DNA from: Pseudomonas sp. MWU13-2105
GTDB taxonomy: Bacteria; Pseudomonadota; Gammaproteobacteria; Pseudomonadales; Pseudomonadaceae
Assembly (NCBI RefSeq): GCF_023242315.1
Contig: NZ_JALLIY010000004.1
Location: forward strand, 310,001 to 374,000
Length of the DNA: 64,000 nucleotides
Direction: 5' to 3'
Every line of letters begins with the position of its first letter. The stretch's first letter is position 1. The position numbers and the translations under genes were made by a program. Below are positions 25,703 to 35,338 of this stretch, one piece after another. The notes under the pieces were generated by a model. The model was not told where the DNA came from, made no database searches, and saw only the letters and a program-made list of their open reading frames with translations.

Positions 25703-27040
25703 ATGAAGAAAAAATACTTCGGCACCGACGGTATTCGTGGGCGCGTAGGGCAATTCCCGATCACTCCGGAGTTCATGCTCAAGCTCGGCTGGGCCGCCGG
25801 CATGGCATTCCGCAAGCTGGGTGCATGCCGGGTGCTGGTGGGCAAGGACACGCGGATCTCCGGCTATATGTTCGAATCCGCCCTGGAGGCCGGCCTTTCC
25901 GCGGCCGGCGCCGATGTGCTGCTGCTGGGGCCGATGCCGACACCGGCTATCGCCTACCTGACCCGGACCTTTCACGCTGAAGCCGGGATCGTGATCAGTG
26001 CTTCGCACAATCCCCATGACGACAACGGCATCAAGTTTTTCTCCGGCGAGGGCACCAAGCTGCCGGATGAGGTCGAGCTGATGATCGAGGAGCTGCTCGA
26101 TGCGCCGATGACGGTGGTCGAGTCGGAAAAACTCGGCAAGGTCTCGCGTATCAATGACGCTGCCGGTCGCTACATCGAATTCTGCAAAAGCAGTGTGCCG
26201 ACCGGGACCAGCCTGGCGGGCCTGAAGCTGGTGATTGACTGCGCCCATGGTGCGACCTACAAGGTCGCGCCGAGTGTGTTCCGCGAGCTCGGTGCGCAGG
26301 TCACGGCGCTGTCGGCGGCGCCCAACGGCCTGAACATCAACGACAACTGCGGTTCGACGCACATGAAGCCGCTGCAGGCGGCGGTGCTGGCCGAACAGGC
26401 GGACCTGGGCATCGCGTTCGACGGCGACGGCGACCGGGTGCTGATGGTCGATCACACTGGCGCGGTGGTCGATGGCGACGAACTGGTATTCATCATTGCC
26501 CGGGATATGGCCGAGCGCGGCAAGTTGAATGGCGGCGTGGTCGGGACCTTGATGAGCAACCTGGGTCTTGAGCTGGCCTTCAAGGAGCTGGACATTCCTT
26601 TCGTGCGGGCCAATGTCGGTGACCGTTATGTGATTGCCGAGCTGTTGGAGCGCAACTGGCTGGTGGGCGGGGAAAATTCCGGACATATCCTTTGCCTGAA
26701 TCACAACTCCACCGGGGATGCGATCATTGCGGCACTGCAGACCTTGATGGCCCTGCGGCGCCGCGGTGAAAGCCTGGCGCAAGCGCGGCAGGCCTTGCGC
26801 AAGTGCCCGCAGGTGTTGGTCAATGTGCGTTTCGGTGGCGGCGCCGACCCGGTCAAGCACCCGAAGGTGGTGCAGGCCTGCGAGCGTGTCACCGAGTCCA
26901 TGAACGGTCGCGGTCGCGTGCTGTTGCGCAAGTCCGGCACCGAGCCGCTGGTGCGGGTCATGGTCGAGGGCGAAGACGAAGCGATGGTTCGTGGGCATGC
27001 CGATGCGCTGGCAAAACTGGTGACTGAAGTTTGCGCCTGA
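25703..27040 (+). CDS. glmM: Phosphoglucosamine mutase
   Basis: Converts glucosamine-6-phosphate to glucosamine-1-phosphate for UDP-GlcNAc, hence peptidoglycan and LPS. 445 residues: N-terminal [14 protein letters not shown], active-site phosphoserine loop [16 protein letters not shown] (phosphorylated serine about S101), metal-binding DGDGDR, sugar-binding GGENSGH and phosphate-binding [12 protein letters not shown]. The ATG at 25703 follows GGAGCAC; a frame extended back into folP is not family-like. It is followed by the tpiA promoter region. Confidence 0.97.
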   Translation: MKKKYFGTDGIRGRVGQFPITPEFMLKLGWAAGMAFRKLGACRVLVGKDTRISGYMFESALEAGLSAAGADVLLLGPMPTPAIAYLTRTFHAEAGIVISASHNPHDDNGIKFFSGEGTKLPDEVELMIEELLDAPMTVVESEKLGKVSRINDAAGRYIEFCKSSVPTGTSLAGLKLVIDCAHGATYKVAPSVFRELGAQVTALSAAPNGLNINDNCGSTHMKPLQAAVLAEQADLGIAFDGDGDRVLMVDHTGAVVDGDELVFIIARDMAERGKLNGGVVGTLMSNLGLELAFKELDIPFVRANVGDRYVIAELLERNWLVGGENSGHILCLNHNSTGDAIIAALQTLMALRRRGESLAQARQALRKCPQVLVNVRFGGGADPVKHPKVVQACERVTESMNGRGRVLLRKSGTEPLVRVMVEGEDEAMVRGHADALAKLVTEVCA

Positions 27041-27047
27041 TTTCGGC

Positions 27048-27076
27048 TTGCCAGTGAGGATATGGTTGGGTAACAT
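27048..27076 (+). promoter_or_regulatory. Candidate sigma-70 promoter of tpiA-secG
   Basis: TTGCCA at 27048, a 17-base spacer, and TAACAT at 27071 lie 31 bases before the tpiA ATG. A moderate match, placed correctly between glmM and tpiA. Confidence 0.5.
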
Positions 27077-27106
27077 CTGCGCCCACTTTGACCTGCGAGG
27101 TACAGC

Positions 27107-27862
27107 ATGCGTCGCCCAATGGTAGCTGGTAACTGGAAGATGCACGGTACCCGCGCCAGCGTCGTCGAGCTGATCAAGGGCCTGCGTAACCTGGCCTTGC
27201 CGAGCGGTGTGGACGTGGCGGTATTCCCGCCTTGCCTGCATATCAGCCAGGTGGTTGAAGGCCTGAAAGGCAAATCGATTGCGGTCGGTGCGCAGAACTC
27301 CGCGGTGGAATCCATGCAGGGTGCCCTGACCGGTGAAACTGCCCCGAGCCAGTTGCTCGATGCAGGATGTTCGCTGGTTTTGGTTGGGCATTCCGAGCGT
27401 CGCCTGATCATGGGTGAGTCGGATCGCACCCTCAATCGCAAGTTTGCGGCAGCGCAGGCTTGTGGCTTGATTCCGGTGCTCTGTGTCGGGGAAACCCTGG
27501 AGCAGCGTGAAGCCGGCAAGACGCTGGAAGTGGTTTCGCGTCAGCTGGGCAGCATTATCGAGGAGCTGGGTGTCGGCGCTTTTGCCAAGGCTGTCATCGC
27601 TTACGAACCGGTCTGGGCCATTGGCACCGGGCTGACAGCTTCGCCGCAACAAGCGCAGGATGTGCACGCCGCCATCCGCGCGCAGTTGGCGGCAGAGAAT
27701 TCTGAGGTCGCACAAGGTGTGCGGCTTCTATACGGCGGCAGCGTGAAGGCGGCCAATGCGGTCGAACTGTTCGGCATGCCGGATATCGATGGGGGGCTCA
27801 TTGGTGGGGCCTCCCTGAATGCAGATGAGTTCGGTGCGATCTGTCGCGCCGCGGGAAACTGA
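27107..27862 (+). CDS. tpiA: Triosephosphate isomerase
   Basis: Interconverts glyceraldehyde-3-phosphate and dihydroxyacetone phosphate. 251 residues with the substrate lysine in [14 protein letters not shown], the catalytic histidine in LVGHSERR, the catalytic glutamate in [11 protein letters not shown] and the phosphate loop [12 protein letters not shown]. It is followed 4 bases later by secG, the common tpiA-secG pair, so the two are probably one transcript. Confidence 0.98.
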   Translation: MRRPMVAGNWKMHGTRASVVELIKGLRNLALPSGVDVAVFPPCLHISQVVEGLKGKSIAVGAQNSAVESMQGALTGETAPSQLLDAGCSLVLVGHSERRLIMGESDRTLNRKFAAAQACGLIPVLCVGETLEQREAGKTLEVVSRQLGSIIEELGVGAFAKAVIAYEPVWAIGTGLTASPQQAQDVHAAIRAQLAAENSEVAQGVRLLYGGSVKAANAVELFGMPDIDGGLIGGASLNADEFGAICRAAGN

Positions 27863-27865
27863 AAA

Positions 27866-28246
27866 ATGCTGGAAACAGTCGTAGTCGTTCTTCATCTGTT
27901 GGGTGCGCTGGGCGTTGTCGCCCTGGTATTGCTGCAACAGGGTAAAGGTGCGGACGCTGGTGCGTCTTTCGGGGCAGGTGCTTCAAATACTGTGTTCGGA
28001 AGCCAAGGTTCCTCTACCTTTCTTAGTAAGTTTACTGCTATACTTGCCGCAGGTTTCTTCATAACCAGCTTGGGGTTAGGTTACTTTGCTAAAGAGAAAG
28101 CTCATGAGCTGACTCAAGTAGGTTTGCCAAACCCGGCGGTGTTGGAAGTGCCAAAGCAGAAACCGGCATCTGATGATGTACCGGTGCTCCAGGAACCTAA
28201 GTCGGCCTCACCGACTGATGTACCCAAGGCTCCAGAGCAGAAGTAA
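27866..28246 (+). CDS. secG: Protein-export membrane protein SecG
   Basis: Accessory subunit of the SecYEG translocon. 126 residues: first membrane helix [18 protein letters not shown], the conserved cytoplasmic loop [30 protein letters not shown], second helix [17 protein letters not shown], and a Pro-rich hydrophilic C-terminal tail that varies between species. It is followed closely by tRNA-Leu, as in other pseudomonads. Confidence 0.95.
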   Translation: MLETVVVVLHLLGALGVVALVLLQQGKGADAGASFGAGASNTVFGSQGSSTFLSKFTAILAAGFFITSLGLGYFAKEKAHELTQVGLPNPAVLEVPKQKPASDDVPVLQEPKSASPTDVPKAPEQK

Positions 28247-28275
28247 AATGGGTTTCACGCTGTAAACGTTGTATT

Positions 28276-28361
28276 GCCGAGGTGGTGGAATTGGTAGACA
28301 CGCAACCTTGAGGTGGTTGTGCCCATAGGGTGTAGGGGTTCGAGTCCCCTTCTCGGTACCA
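28276..28361 (+). tRNA. tRNA-Leu (anticodon GAG)
   Basis: 86 bases including encoded CCA. Acceptor GCCGAGG pairs with TCTCGGT; the anticodon stem CAACC / GGTTG encloses TTGAGGT, giving anticodon GAG, which reads CUC/CUU. A long variable arm marks a class II tRNA, and the T-loop is GGTTCGAGTCC. It lies 30 bases after secG and may share that transcript. Confidence 0.96.
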
Positions 28362-28372
28362 ATTATCAGGAG

Positions 28373-28397
28373 AGCCCGCTGTTGCGGGCTTTCTTGT
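28373..28397 (+). terminator. Intrinsic terminator after tRNA-Leu
   Basis: AGCCCGC, loop TGTT, GCGGGCT followed by TTCTTGT; it ends the tpiA-secG-tRNA-Leu unit just before the next promoter. Confidence 0.8.
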
Positions 28398-28412
28398 AGG
28401 TGGAAGGTTACA

Positions 28413-28441
28413 TTGACCCTGCAAGGGATCGGTCGTATACT
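28413..28441 (+). promoter_or_regulatory. Strong sigma-70 promoter of the initiator tRNA operon
   Basis: TTGACC, a 17-base spacer and TATACT, followed by a GC-rich discriminator (CCGCCCC). This is typical of stable-RNA promoters under stringent (ppGpp/DksA) control. The tRNA begins 17 bases after the -10. Confidence 0.88.
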
Positions 28442-28457
28442 TCCGCCCCAGCTTTGT

Positions 28458-28534
<77 letters not shown>

Positions 28535-28544
28535 GTTTTAGCGG

Positions 28545-28566
28545 AGCCCCTTTTCAGGGGCTTTTT
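28545..28566 (+). terminator. First terminator after tRNA-fMet
   Basis: AGCCCC, loop TTTTCA, GGGGCT followed by four T: a moderate intrinsic terminator between the initiator tRNA and rimP. Confidence 0.75.
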
Positions 28567-28612
28567 GTTGGCTGGGCACTTTATGACGCCGCTGTTCGAC
28601 GGCGTTTCAGGG

Positions 28613-28636
28613 ATGGGCGATTCGCCCATTTTTTGT
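28613..28636 (+). terminator. Second, stronger terminator before rimP
   Basis: ATGGGCG, loop ATT, CGCCCAT followed by a T-run, only 42 bases before the rimP start. A third stem without T-run (ACGCCG / CGGCGT, 28586-28605) lies between the two terminators. There is no room for a promoter after this one, so rimP needs readthrough. Confidence 0.8.
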
Positions 28637-28677
28637 TTATTTCAATAGCATGCACAGAGATGCACGAGGGGGTTCAG

Positions 28678-29136
28678 GTGTCGAGCAAGCTAGAACAGTT
28701 GCAGGCCTTGTTGGCCCCGGTGGTCGTGGCCCTTGGCTATGAATGCTGGGGTATTGAGTATTCGGCTCAAGGTCGCCATTCCGTGTTGCGCGTTTATATC
28801 GATAAAGAAGGCGGTGTGCTGGTGGACGACTGTGCCATCGTCAGCCGTCAGATCAGTGGTGTCCTGGACGTCGAAGACCCCATCACCAATGAATACACCC
28901 TTGAGGTTTCCTCTCCTGGCATGGAACGCCCGCTGTTCACCCTTGAACAGTTTGCCTCGCATGCCGGCGAACAAGTGAAGATAAAGTTGCGCTCGCCTTT
29001 CGAAGGTCGACGTAATTTTCAGGGCCTTCTGCGCGGAGTGGAAGAACAGGATGTCGTGGTGCAGGTGGAAGACCATGAGTTCCTGTTGCCGATCGATTTG
29101 ATCGACAAGGCCAACATTATTCCCAGTTTTGACTGA
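28678..29136 (+). CDS. rimP: Ribosome maturation factor RimP
   Basis: Needed for late maturation of the 30S subunit. 152 residues: N-terminal alpha/beta domain ([36 protein letters not shown]) and a C-terminal SH3-like domain ([14 protein letters not shown]) ending [11 protein letters not shown]. The GTG start at 28678 gives the family N-terminus MSSKLEQ and is preceded by GAGGGGG; longer in-frame versions start inside the leader. First protein gene of rimP-nusA-infB-rbfA-truB-rpsO-pnp. Confidence 0.95.
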   Translation: MSSKLEQLQALLAPVVVALGYECWGIEYSAQGRHSVLRVYIDKEGGVLVDDCAIVSRQISGVLDVEDPITNEYTLEVSSPGMERPLFTLEQFASHAGEQVKIKLRSPFEGRRNFQGLLRGVEEQDVVVQVEDHEFLLPIDLIDKANIIPSFD

Positions 29137-29183
29137 GACGCGGATCCCGCGGATCCAATGGCTTGCGAAAGGCGAGGCGTACG

Positions 29184-30665
29184 ATGAGCAAAGAAGTATT
29201 GCTGGTTGTTGAGTCGGTATCCAACGAAAAGGGTGTACCGGCAAGCGTGATTTTTGAGGCGCTGGAGATTGCTCTGGCGACCGCTACCAAGAAGCGCTTT
29301 GAAGACGAAGTTGACCTGCGTGTGGAAATCAACCGCCACACCGGTGCCTATGAGACCTTCCGTCGCTGGACGGTCGTCGAGGAAGCCGATCTTGATGATC
29401 CGGCGATCGAGACCTGGCCGAGCAAGGTCGCGGAGACCCACCCGGGTGCCAAGGTTGGCGACGTCGTCGAAGACAAGATCGAGTCCATCGAATTCGGTCG
29501 TATCGCCGCTCAGACCGCCAAGCAAGTCATTGTGCAGAAGGTTCGCGAAGCCGAGCGCGCACAGGTTGTCGACGCCTATCGCGAGCGCCTGGGGGAAATC
29601 ATCTCCGGCACCGTGAAGAAAGTCACCCGCGACAACGTCATCGTTGACCTGGGTAACAACGCCGAAGCCCTGCTGGCCCGCGAAGACATCATTTCCCGCG
29701 AGACTTTCCGCGTCGGTGTGCGCGTGCGCGCCCTGCTCAAGGAAATCCGCACCGAGAACCGCGGCCCGCAGTTGATCCTGTCGCGTACCGCGCCGGAAAT
29801 GCTGATCGAGCTGTTCCGCATCGAAGTGCCGGAAATCGCCGAAGGCCTGATCGAAGTGATGGCTGCCTCCCGTGACCCGGGTTCGCGTGCCAAGATCGCG
29901 GTCCGCTCCAAGGACAAACGCATCGACCCGCAAGGCGCCTGCATCGGTATGCGCGGTTCGCGCGTCCAGGCCGTTTCCGGCGAGTTGGGTGGCGAGCGCG
30001 TGGACATCGTCCTGTGGGACGACAACCCGGCGCAGTTCGTGATCAACGCCATGTCGCCGGCGGAAGTCGCGGCAATTATCGTTGACGAGGATGCCCATGC
30101 GATGGACATCGCCGTCGGCGCAGACAATCTGGCTCAGGCCATCGGTCGCGGTGGTCAGAACGTGCGTCTGGCCAGCCAGCTGACCGGCTGGACCCTGAAC
30201 GTGATGACCGAATCGGACATCCAGGCTAAACAGCAAGCAGAGACCGGTGACATTCTGCGCAACTTCATCGACGAGCTGGAAGTCGACGAAGATCTGGCGC
30301 AGGTACTGGTTGATGAAGGCTTTACCAGCCTGGAAGAGATTGCCTACGTACCGTTGGAAGAAATGCTCAACATCGATGGCTTTGACGAAGACACCGTCAA
30401 CGAGCTTCGCGCTCGGGCCAAGGATCGTTTGTTGACTAAAGCCATCGCTACTGAGGAAAAGCTGGCAGACGCCCATCCGGCCGAAGACCTGCTCTCGCTT
30501 GAGGGTATGGACAAGGATTTGGCGATGGAACTGGCGGTGCGCGGCGTAATTACCCGCGAAGACCTGGCCGAGCAGTCTATTGACGACCTGCTCGACATCG
30601 ACGGCATTGACGATGATCGTGCCGGCAAGTTGATCATGGCCGCCCGAGCCCATTGGTTCGAGTAA
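29184..30665 (+). CDS. nusA: Transcription termination/antitermination factor NusA
   Basis: Binds RNA polymerase and modulates pausing, termination and antitermination. 493 residues: N-terminal RNAP-binding domain (to about 130), S1 domain (about 135-200, [23 protein letters not shown]), two KH domains ([23 protein letters not shown] and [18 protein letters not shown]), and two acidic C-terminal repeats of about 50 residues ([19 protein letters not shown] and related). The ATG at 29184 begins the family sequence [10 protein letters not shown]. It may regulate the terminators upstream of rimP in its own operon. Confidence 0.98.
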   Translation: MSKEVLLVVESVSNEKGVPASVIFEALEIALATATKKRFEDEVDLRVEINRHTGAYETFRRWTVVEEADLDDPAIETWPSKVAETHPGAKVGDVVEDKIESIEFGRIAAQTAKQVIVQKVREAERAQVVDAYRERLGEIISGTVKKVTRDNVIVDLGNNAEALLAREDIISRETFRVGVRVRALLKEIRTENRGPQLILSRTAPEMLIELFRIEVPEIAEGLIEVMAASRDPGSRAKIAVRSKDKRIDPQGACIGMRGSRVQAVSGELGGERVDIVLWDDNPAQFVINAMSPAEVAAIIVDEDAHAMDIAVGADNLAQAIGRGGQNVRLASQLTGWTLNVMTESDIQAKQQAETGDILRNFIDELEVDEDLAQVLVDEGFTSLEEIAYVPLEEMLNIDGFDEDTVNELRARAKDRLLTKAIATEEKLADAHPAEDLLSLEGMDKDLAMELAVRGVITREDLAEQSIDDLLDIDGIDDDRAGKLIMAARAHWFE

Positions 30666-30692
30666 TTAGGCGCGGCCTGAGGAGAGAAGTGC

Positions 30693-33218
30693 ATGACGCA
30701 AGTCACGGTGAAACAACTGGCCGATGAGGTCAAAACACCGGTAGAGCGCCTGTTGCAGCAGATGCGTGAGGCAGGTCTGCCGCACACCGCCGCCGAGGAA
30801 CATGTGACCGACAGTGAGAAGCAGTCGCTGCTGACTCACCTGAAAAGCAGCCACAAGGCGAAAGTGGAAGAGCCGCGCAAGATTACCTTGCAGCGCAAGA
30901 CCACCAGCACCCTGCGTGTTGCCGGTAGCAAAAGCATCAGCGTTGAAGTACGCAAGAAGAAAGTCTTCGTACAACGCAGCCCGGAAGAAATCGAAGCCGA
31001 GCGCAAGCGTGAGCTGGAAGAACGTCGTGCCGTAGAGAATGCGGCCCGTCAAAAGGCTGAAGAAGAAGCCAAGCGTCGCGCCGAAGAAGAAGCGCGCCGC
31101 CAGCCTGCTGCTGCTCCGGGGAACGCTGCGGTGGTCGAGGCTATTGCCCAGGCCCCTGTGGTCGCTGCCGAGCCTGTCCGTGAAGCCGCGGTGGCCGCTC
31201 CTGCACCGGCTGTCGAGCGCAAGCGCGAAGAGCCGCGTCGTCCGGACAAACCTCGTGCCGACGATAGCAATCGTCGGAGCGGCGGTGGCGATGGCGAGCG
31301 CAAGAACGCTCCGCATCGTGCTTCGGTCAAGGAAAAGGCTCCGGCGCCACGTGTGGCACCGCGCACTACCGACGAAGAAAGCGACGGTTTCCGTCGTGGC
31401 GGTCGCGGCAAGGCCAAGCTGAAGAAACGCAACGCCCACGGTTTCCAGAGCCCTACCGGCCCTATCGTGCGTGAAGTGAAGATCGGCGAGACCATCACTG
31501 TCGGCGATCTCGCCCAGCAGATGTCGGTCAAGGCTGCTGAAATCATCAAGTTCATGTTCAAGCTGGGTACCCCGGCCACCATCAACCAGGTACTGGACCA
31601 GGAAACTGCCCAGCTGGTTGCTGAAGAGCTGGGCCACAAAGTGACCCTGGTCAGCGACACCGCCCTGGAAGATTCCCTGGCCGAGTCCCTGAAGTTCGAA
31701 GGTGAAGCGTTCTCCCGTGCTCCGGTCGTGACCGTCATGGGCCACGTCGACCACGGTAAGACCTCGCTGCTCGACTACATCCGTCGTGCCAAGGTAGCTG
31801 CCGGCGAAGCCGGTGGTATCACCCAGCACATCGGTGCGTACCACGTGGAAACCGATCGCGGCATGGTCACCTTCCTCGACACCCCGGGTCACGCCGCGTT
31901 TACCGCGATGCGTGCCCGTGGTGCCAAGGCGACCGACATCGTGATCCTGGTGGTTGCGGCGGACGACGGCGTGATGCCGCAGACCATTGAAGCGGTCCAG
32001 CACGCCAAGGCTGCCGGTGTTCCGCTGGTGGTCGCGGTGAACAAGATCGACAAGCCGGGCGCCGATCTCGATCGCATCCGTAGCGAACTGTCGGTTCACG
32101 GCGTGACCTCGGAAGAGTGGGGCGGCGATACGCCGTTCGTCTCGGTTTCGGCGAAAGTCGGTACCGGTGTGGACGAGTTGCTCGAAGCGGTCCTGCTGCA
32201 AGCCGAAGTCCTGGAGCTGAAAGCGACTCCATCGGCTCCTGGCCGTGGCGTCGTGGTTGAATCGCGCCTCGACAAAGGTCGTGGCCCGGTGGCGACCGTT
32301 CTGGTCCAGGACGGTACCCTGCGCCAAGGCGACATGGTCCTGGTCGGTTCGAACTATGGCCGTGTACGGGCCATGCTCGACGAGAACGGCAAGTCGATCA
32401 AGGAAGCCGGTCCTTCCATCCCTGTCGAGATCCTCGGCCTGGACGGTACCCCGGACGCTGGCGACGAGATGAGCGTGGTTGCCGACGAGAAGAAAGCCCG
32501 TGAAGTGGCTTTGTTCCGTCAAGGCAAGTTCCGCGAAGTCAAACTGGCTCGCGCCCATGCTGGCAAGCTGGAAAACATCTTCGAGAACATGGGCCAGGAA
32601 GAGAAGAAGACGCTTAACATCGTCCTCAAATCCGACGTCCGCGGTTCGCTGGAAGCGTTGAACGGTGCCTTGAACGGCCTGGGTAACGACGAAGTGCAAG
32701 TACGTGTGGTCGGTGGCGGTGTCGGTGGTATCACCGAATCCGACGCCAACCTGGCACTGGCCTCCAACGCTGTACTGTTCGGCTTCAACGTGCGTGCCGA
32801 TGCTGGCGCCCGGAAGATCGTCGAGCAGGAAGGCCTGGATATGCGTTACTACAACGTGATCTACGACATCATCGAAGACGTCAAGAAAGCCCTCACCGGT
32901 ATGCTCGGCAGCGATGTTCGCGAGAACATCCTGGGTATCGCTGAAGTGCGTGACGTGTTCCGCTCGCCGAAGTTTGGCGCGATCGCCGGTTGCATGGTGA
33001 TCGAGGGTGTTGTTCACCGTAACCGTCCAATCCGTGTACTGCGTGAAGACATCGTTATCTTCGAAGGCGAGCTGGAATCCCTGCGCCGCTTCAAGGATGA
33101 CGCTTCCGAAGTGCGTGCCGGCATGGAATGCGGTATCGGCGTGAAGAGCTACAACGACGTCAAGGTCGGCGACAAGATCGAAGTCTTCGAGAAGGTTCAG
33201 GTTGCTCGCAGCCTCTGA
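30693..33218 (+). CDS. infB: Translation initiation factor IF-2
   Basis: GTPase that places initiator tRNA on the 30S subunit and promotes subunit joining. 841 residues: N-terminal IF2_N module, a long charged/Ala-Pro-rich linker (about 75-250), a second IF2_N-like module, G domain with G1 GHVDHGKT (350-357), G3 DTPGH, G4 NKID, then domains II-IV with the tRNA-binding C-terminus. Internal in-frame starts could give short IF-2 forms as in E. coli, but I cannot verify them. It follows nusA by 27 bases; the initiator tRNA it uses is encoded in the same cluster. Confidence 0.98.
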   Translation: MTQVTVKQLADEVKTPVERLLQQMREAGLPHTAAEEHVTDSEKQSLLTHLKSSHKAKVEEPRKITLQRKTTSTLRVAGSKSISVEVRKKKVFVQRSPEEIEAERKRELEERRAVENAARQKAEEEAKRRAEEEARRQPAAAPGNAAVVEAIAQAPVVAAEPVREAAVAAPAPAVERKREEPRRPDKPRADDSNRRSGGGDGERKNAPHRASVKEKAPAPRVAPRTTDEESDGFRRGGRGKAKLKKRNAHGFQSPTGPIVREVKIGETITVGDLAQQMSVKAAEIIKFMFKLGTPATINQVLDQETAQLVAEELGHKVTLVSDTALEDSLAESLKFEGEAFSRAPVVTVMGHVDHGKTSLLDYIRRAKVAAGEAGGITQHIGAYHVETDRGMVTFLDTPGHAAFTAMRARGAKATDIVILVVAADDGVMPQTIEAVQHAKAAGVPLVVAVNKIDKPGADLDRIRSELSVHGVTSEEWGGDTPFVSVSAKVGTGVDELLEAVLLQAEVLELKATPSAPGRGVVVESRLDKGRGPVATVLVQDGTLRQGDMVLVGSNYGRVRAMLDENGKSIKEAGPSIPVEILGLDGTPDAGDEMSVVADEKKAREVALFRQGKFREVKLARAHAGKLENIFENMGQEEKKTLNIVLKSDVRGSLEALNGALNGLGNDEVQVRVVGGGVGGITESDANLALASNAVLFGFNVRADAGARKIVEQEGLDMRYYNVIYDIIEDVKKALTGMLGSDVRENILGIAEVRDVFRSPKFGAIAGCMVIEGVVHRNRPIRVLREDIVIFEGELESLRRFKDDASEVRAGMECGIGVKSYNDVKVGDKIEVFEKVQVARSL

Positions 33219-33289
33219 CTCGCACACTTCAAGGGCCACGCCGAGTCGCCGCATGCCAATGCGCGGCACGGTGTCAGGACTCTAAACGC

Positions 33290-33323
33290 AACGCCCGGTC
33301 CGGCTTCTGCCAGGCCGGGCGTT
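33290..33323 (+). promoter_or_regulatory. Stable hairpin between infB and rbfA
   Basis: AACGCCCGG pairs with CCGGGCGTT around a 16-base loop. Only three T follow, so it may be a partial terminator or RNA processing site tuning rbfA-truB relative to infB. Confidence 0.5.
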
Positions 33324-33377
33324 TGCCGCTTTCAGACCTTGCGGGTTTCACCGCGGGGCAGCTACAGGTAACAAGAC

Positions 33378-33794
33378 ATGGCAAAAGAATACAGCCGTAC
33401 CCAACGTATCGGCGACCAGATGCAGCGTGAGCTCGCGCAGCTGATCCGTCGTGAAGTCAAAGACCCGCGCGTCGGCCTGGTGACCATTACCGCCGTCGAC
33501 GTCAGCCGTGACGTCGGCCACGCGAAGATCTTCATCACCGTGATGGGCCAGGACAATCCGGAAGATATCGCCCAGAGCATCAAGGTGCTCAACGCGGCGG
33601 CGGGCTTCCTGCGTATGCAACTGGCCCGTGAGATGAAGCTGCGCAGCGTGCCGCAGTTGCACTTCCACTATGACGAGAGCGTCGTGCGTGGCGCGCACCT
33701 GTCGGCCTTGATCGAACGTGCCGTGGCCGAAGACAGCCAGCATGTCGGCGACGCCGCTGCGCAAGGCCGCACTCCAGAAGACGCCGGGGAGTAA
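33378..33794 (+). CDS. rbfA: 30S ribosome-binding factor RbfA
   Basis: KH-like 16S rRNA-binding protein needed for 30S maturation and cold adaptation. 138 residues, with [39 protein letters not shown] at the N-terminus, the KH core and [26 protein letters not shown]. It lies 159 bases after infB with a hairpin in the gap, and 3 bases before truB. Confidence 0.96.
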   Translation: MAKEYSRTQRIGDQMQRELAQLIRREVKDPRVGLVTITAVDVSRDVGHAKIFITVMGQDNPEDIAQSIKVLNAAAGFLRMQLAREMKLRSVPQLHFHYDESVVRGAHLSALIERAVAEDSQHVGDAAAQGRTPEDAGE

Positions 33795-33797
33795 CCG

Positions 33798-34715
33798 GTG
33801 GCTCAGGTCAAGCGTATCCGTCGTAACGTCAGTGGCATCATTCTGTTGGACAAGCCGTTGGGGTTCACCTCCAACGCCGCCTTGCAGAAGGTCCGCTGGT
33901 TGCTCAACGCCGAGAAGGCCGGTCACACCGGCAGCCTCGATCCGTTGGCCACCGGCGTGCTGCCGCTGTGCTTTGGCGAGGCCACCAAGTTCTCGCAATA
34001 CCTGCTCGATTCCGACAAGGGTTATGAAACCCTGGCGCAATTGGGCAAGACCACCACCACCGCGGACGCCGAAGGCGAAGTTTTGCAGACGCGCCCGGTG
34101 ACCGTTGGTCGTGCCGATATCGACGCGGTGTTACCGGAATTTCGCGGTCAAATCAGTCAGATACCGCCGATGTACTCGGCGCTCAAGCGTGACGGACAGC
34201 CGTTGTACAAGCTGGCCCGTGCCGGTGAAGTAGTGGAGCGCGAACCGCGTTCTGTTACTATTGCGCGCTTGGAATTGCTCGCCTGTGAAGGCGATACTGT
34301 CCGGCTGGCGGTGGATTGCAGCAAGGGCACCTATATTCGTACCCTGGTGGAGGATATCGGTGAGAAGCTCGGTTGTGGCGCGTACGTGGCGGAACTGCGA
34401 CGGACCCAGGCCGGCCCCTTCACCCTGGCCCAGACCGTCACGCTGGAAGAGCTCGAGGCCGTGCATGCCGAAGGCGGCAACGAGGCGGTCGACCGCTTCC
34501 TCATGCCTTCGGACAGCGGTCTGCTAGACTGGCCGCTGCTGCACTTCTCGGAGCACAGTGCGTTCTATTGGCTCAACGGCCAACCGGTACGTGCCCCGGA
34601 CGCGCCGAAGTTCGGCATGGTGCGGGTACAAGATCACAACGGTCGCTTTATCGGTATCGGTGAAGTGAGCGAAGACGGGCGCATCGCGCCGCGTCGACTG
34701 ATTCGGTCAGAATGA
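33798..34715 (+). CDS. truB: tRNA pseudouridine-55 synthase TruB
   Basis: Makes pseudouridine 55 in the T-loop of tRNAs and acts as a tRNA chaperone. 305 residues: catalytic aspartate D48 in [20 protein letters not shown], substrate loop [37 protein letters not shown], and a C-terminal PUA-like domain. The GTG start at 33798 lies 3 bases after rbfA (ribosome site GGGGAG within the rbfA end). rpsO follows after 142 bases with its own leader structures. Confidence 0.97.
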   Translation: MAQVKRIRRNVSGIILLDKPLGFTSNAALQKVRWLLNAEKAGHTGSLDPLATGVLPLCFGEATKFSQYLLDSDKGYETLAQLGKTTTTADAEGEVLQTRPVTVGRADIDAVLPEFRGQISQIPPMYSALKRDGQPLYKLARAGEVVEREPRSVTIARLELLACEGDTVRLAVDCSKGTYIRTLVEDIGEKLGCGAYVAELRRTQAGPFTLAQTVTLEELEAVHAEGGNEAVDRFLMPSDSGLLDWPLLHFSEHSAFYWLNGQPVRAPDAPKFGMVRVQDHNGRFIGIGEVSEDGRIAPRRLIRSE

Positions 34716-34814
34716 CCGGAAACCAGCCTGCTTGATCGCAGGCTGGAGAGGGTGGCTGTCAACAGGCACGGTCACTGCTCATTTATAGATACAGGGATTT
34801 GTCCCTGGCCTGTT

Positions 34815-34838
34815 GAAACTGTTTCTTGAAACAGTTTC
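34815..34838 (+). promoter_or_regulatory. Double inverted repeat in the rpsO leader
   Basis: GAAACTGTTTC, two T, then GAAACAGTTTC: the two 11-base blocks are exact inverted copies, and each is itself an almost perfect palindrome. It ends about 20 bases before the rpsO ATG, next to the ribosome site AAGGA. Just upstream is another stem, CAGGGA / TCCCTG (34792-34807). S15 autoregulation is one possible reading. Confidence 0.6.
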
Positions 34839-34857
34839 TTGATAGAAGGATTGCCTC

Positions 34858-35127
34858 ATGGCTCTCAGCGTTGAAGAAAAAGCTCAAATCGTTACCGACT
34901 ACCAGCAAGCCGTTGGTGATACTGGTTCGCCAGAAGTGCAAGTTGCACTGCTGACCGCCAACATCAACAAACTGCAAGGTCACTTCAAGGCCAACGGTAA
35001 AGATCACCACTCCCGTCGTGGTCTGATCCGCATGGTTAACCAGCGTCGTAAGCTGCTGGACTACCTGAAAGGCAAGGACGTGAGCCGTTACAGCGCTCTG
35101 ATCGGTCGCCTGGGTCTGCGTCGCTAA
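34858..35127 (+). CDS. rpsO: 30S ribosomal protein S15
   Basis: Primary 16S rRNA-binding protein of the 30S platform. 89 residues, the normal length, with conserved [52 protein letters not shown]. It lies between truB and pnp as in most gammaproteobacteria. In E. coli S15 represses its own translation by binding its leader; the structured leader here may play that role. Confidence 0.99.
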   Translation: MALSVEEKAQIVTDYQQAVGDTGSPEVQVALLTANINKLQGHFKANGKDHHSRRGLIRMVNQRRKLLDYLKGKDVSRYSALIGRLGLRR

Positions 35128-35143
35128 TCAGCGATTGCGCTAT

Positions 35144-35206
35144 GAGGTTGGTTGTTTGCTGTGCGTCAGCGGGTTTTCCGCCGGCGCATGGCAAGCTCCC
35201 AGCCTC
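35144..35206 (+). promoter_or_regulatory. Long stem-loop between rpsO and pnp (likely RNase III/terminator element)
   Basis: A 63-base imperfect hairpin: GAGGTTGG pairs with CCAGCCTC, TTGCTGTGCG with CGCATGGCAA, and GCGG with CCGC around GTTTT. A short T-rich stretch (TAGTTTTAT) follows. It resembles the structured rpsO-pnp junction of E. coli, where a terminator and an RNase III-cleaved stem control pnp mRNA stability and PNPase autoregulation. Confidence 0.65.
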
Positions 35207-35338
35207 TAGTTTTATCTGAGTACCTGTTTTACCCAAAGACAGCACCTGGACAATCACAGTCGGGCCGATTCCCGGCGTTGCCCAAGAATTTCGCAAGAAG
35301 ACAAGTTCCCCAAGAGCCACAAAAGAAGGTAGGACACC

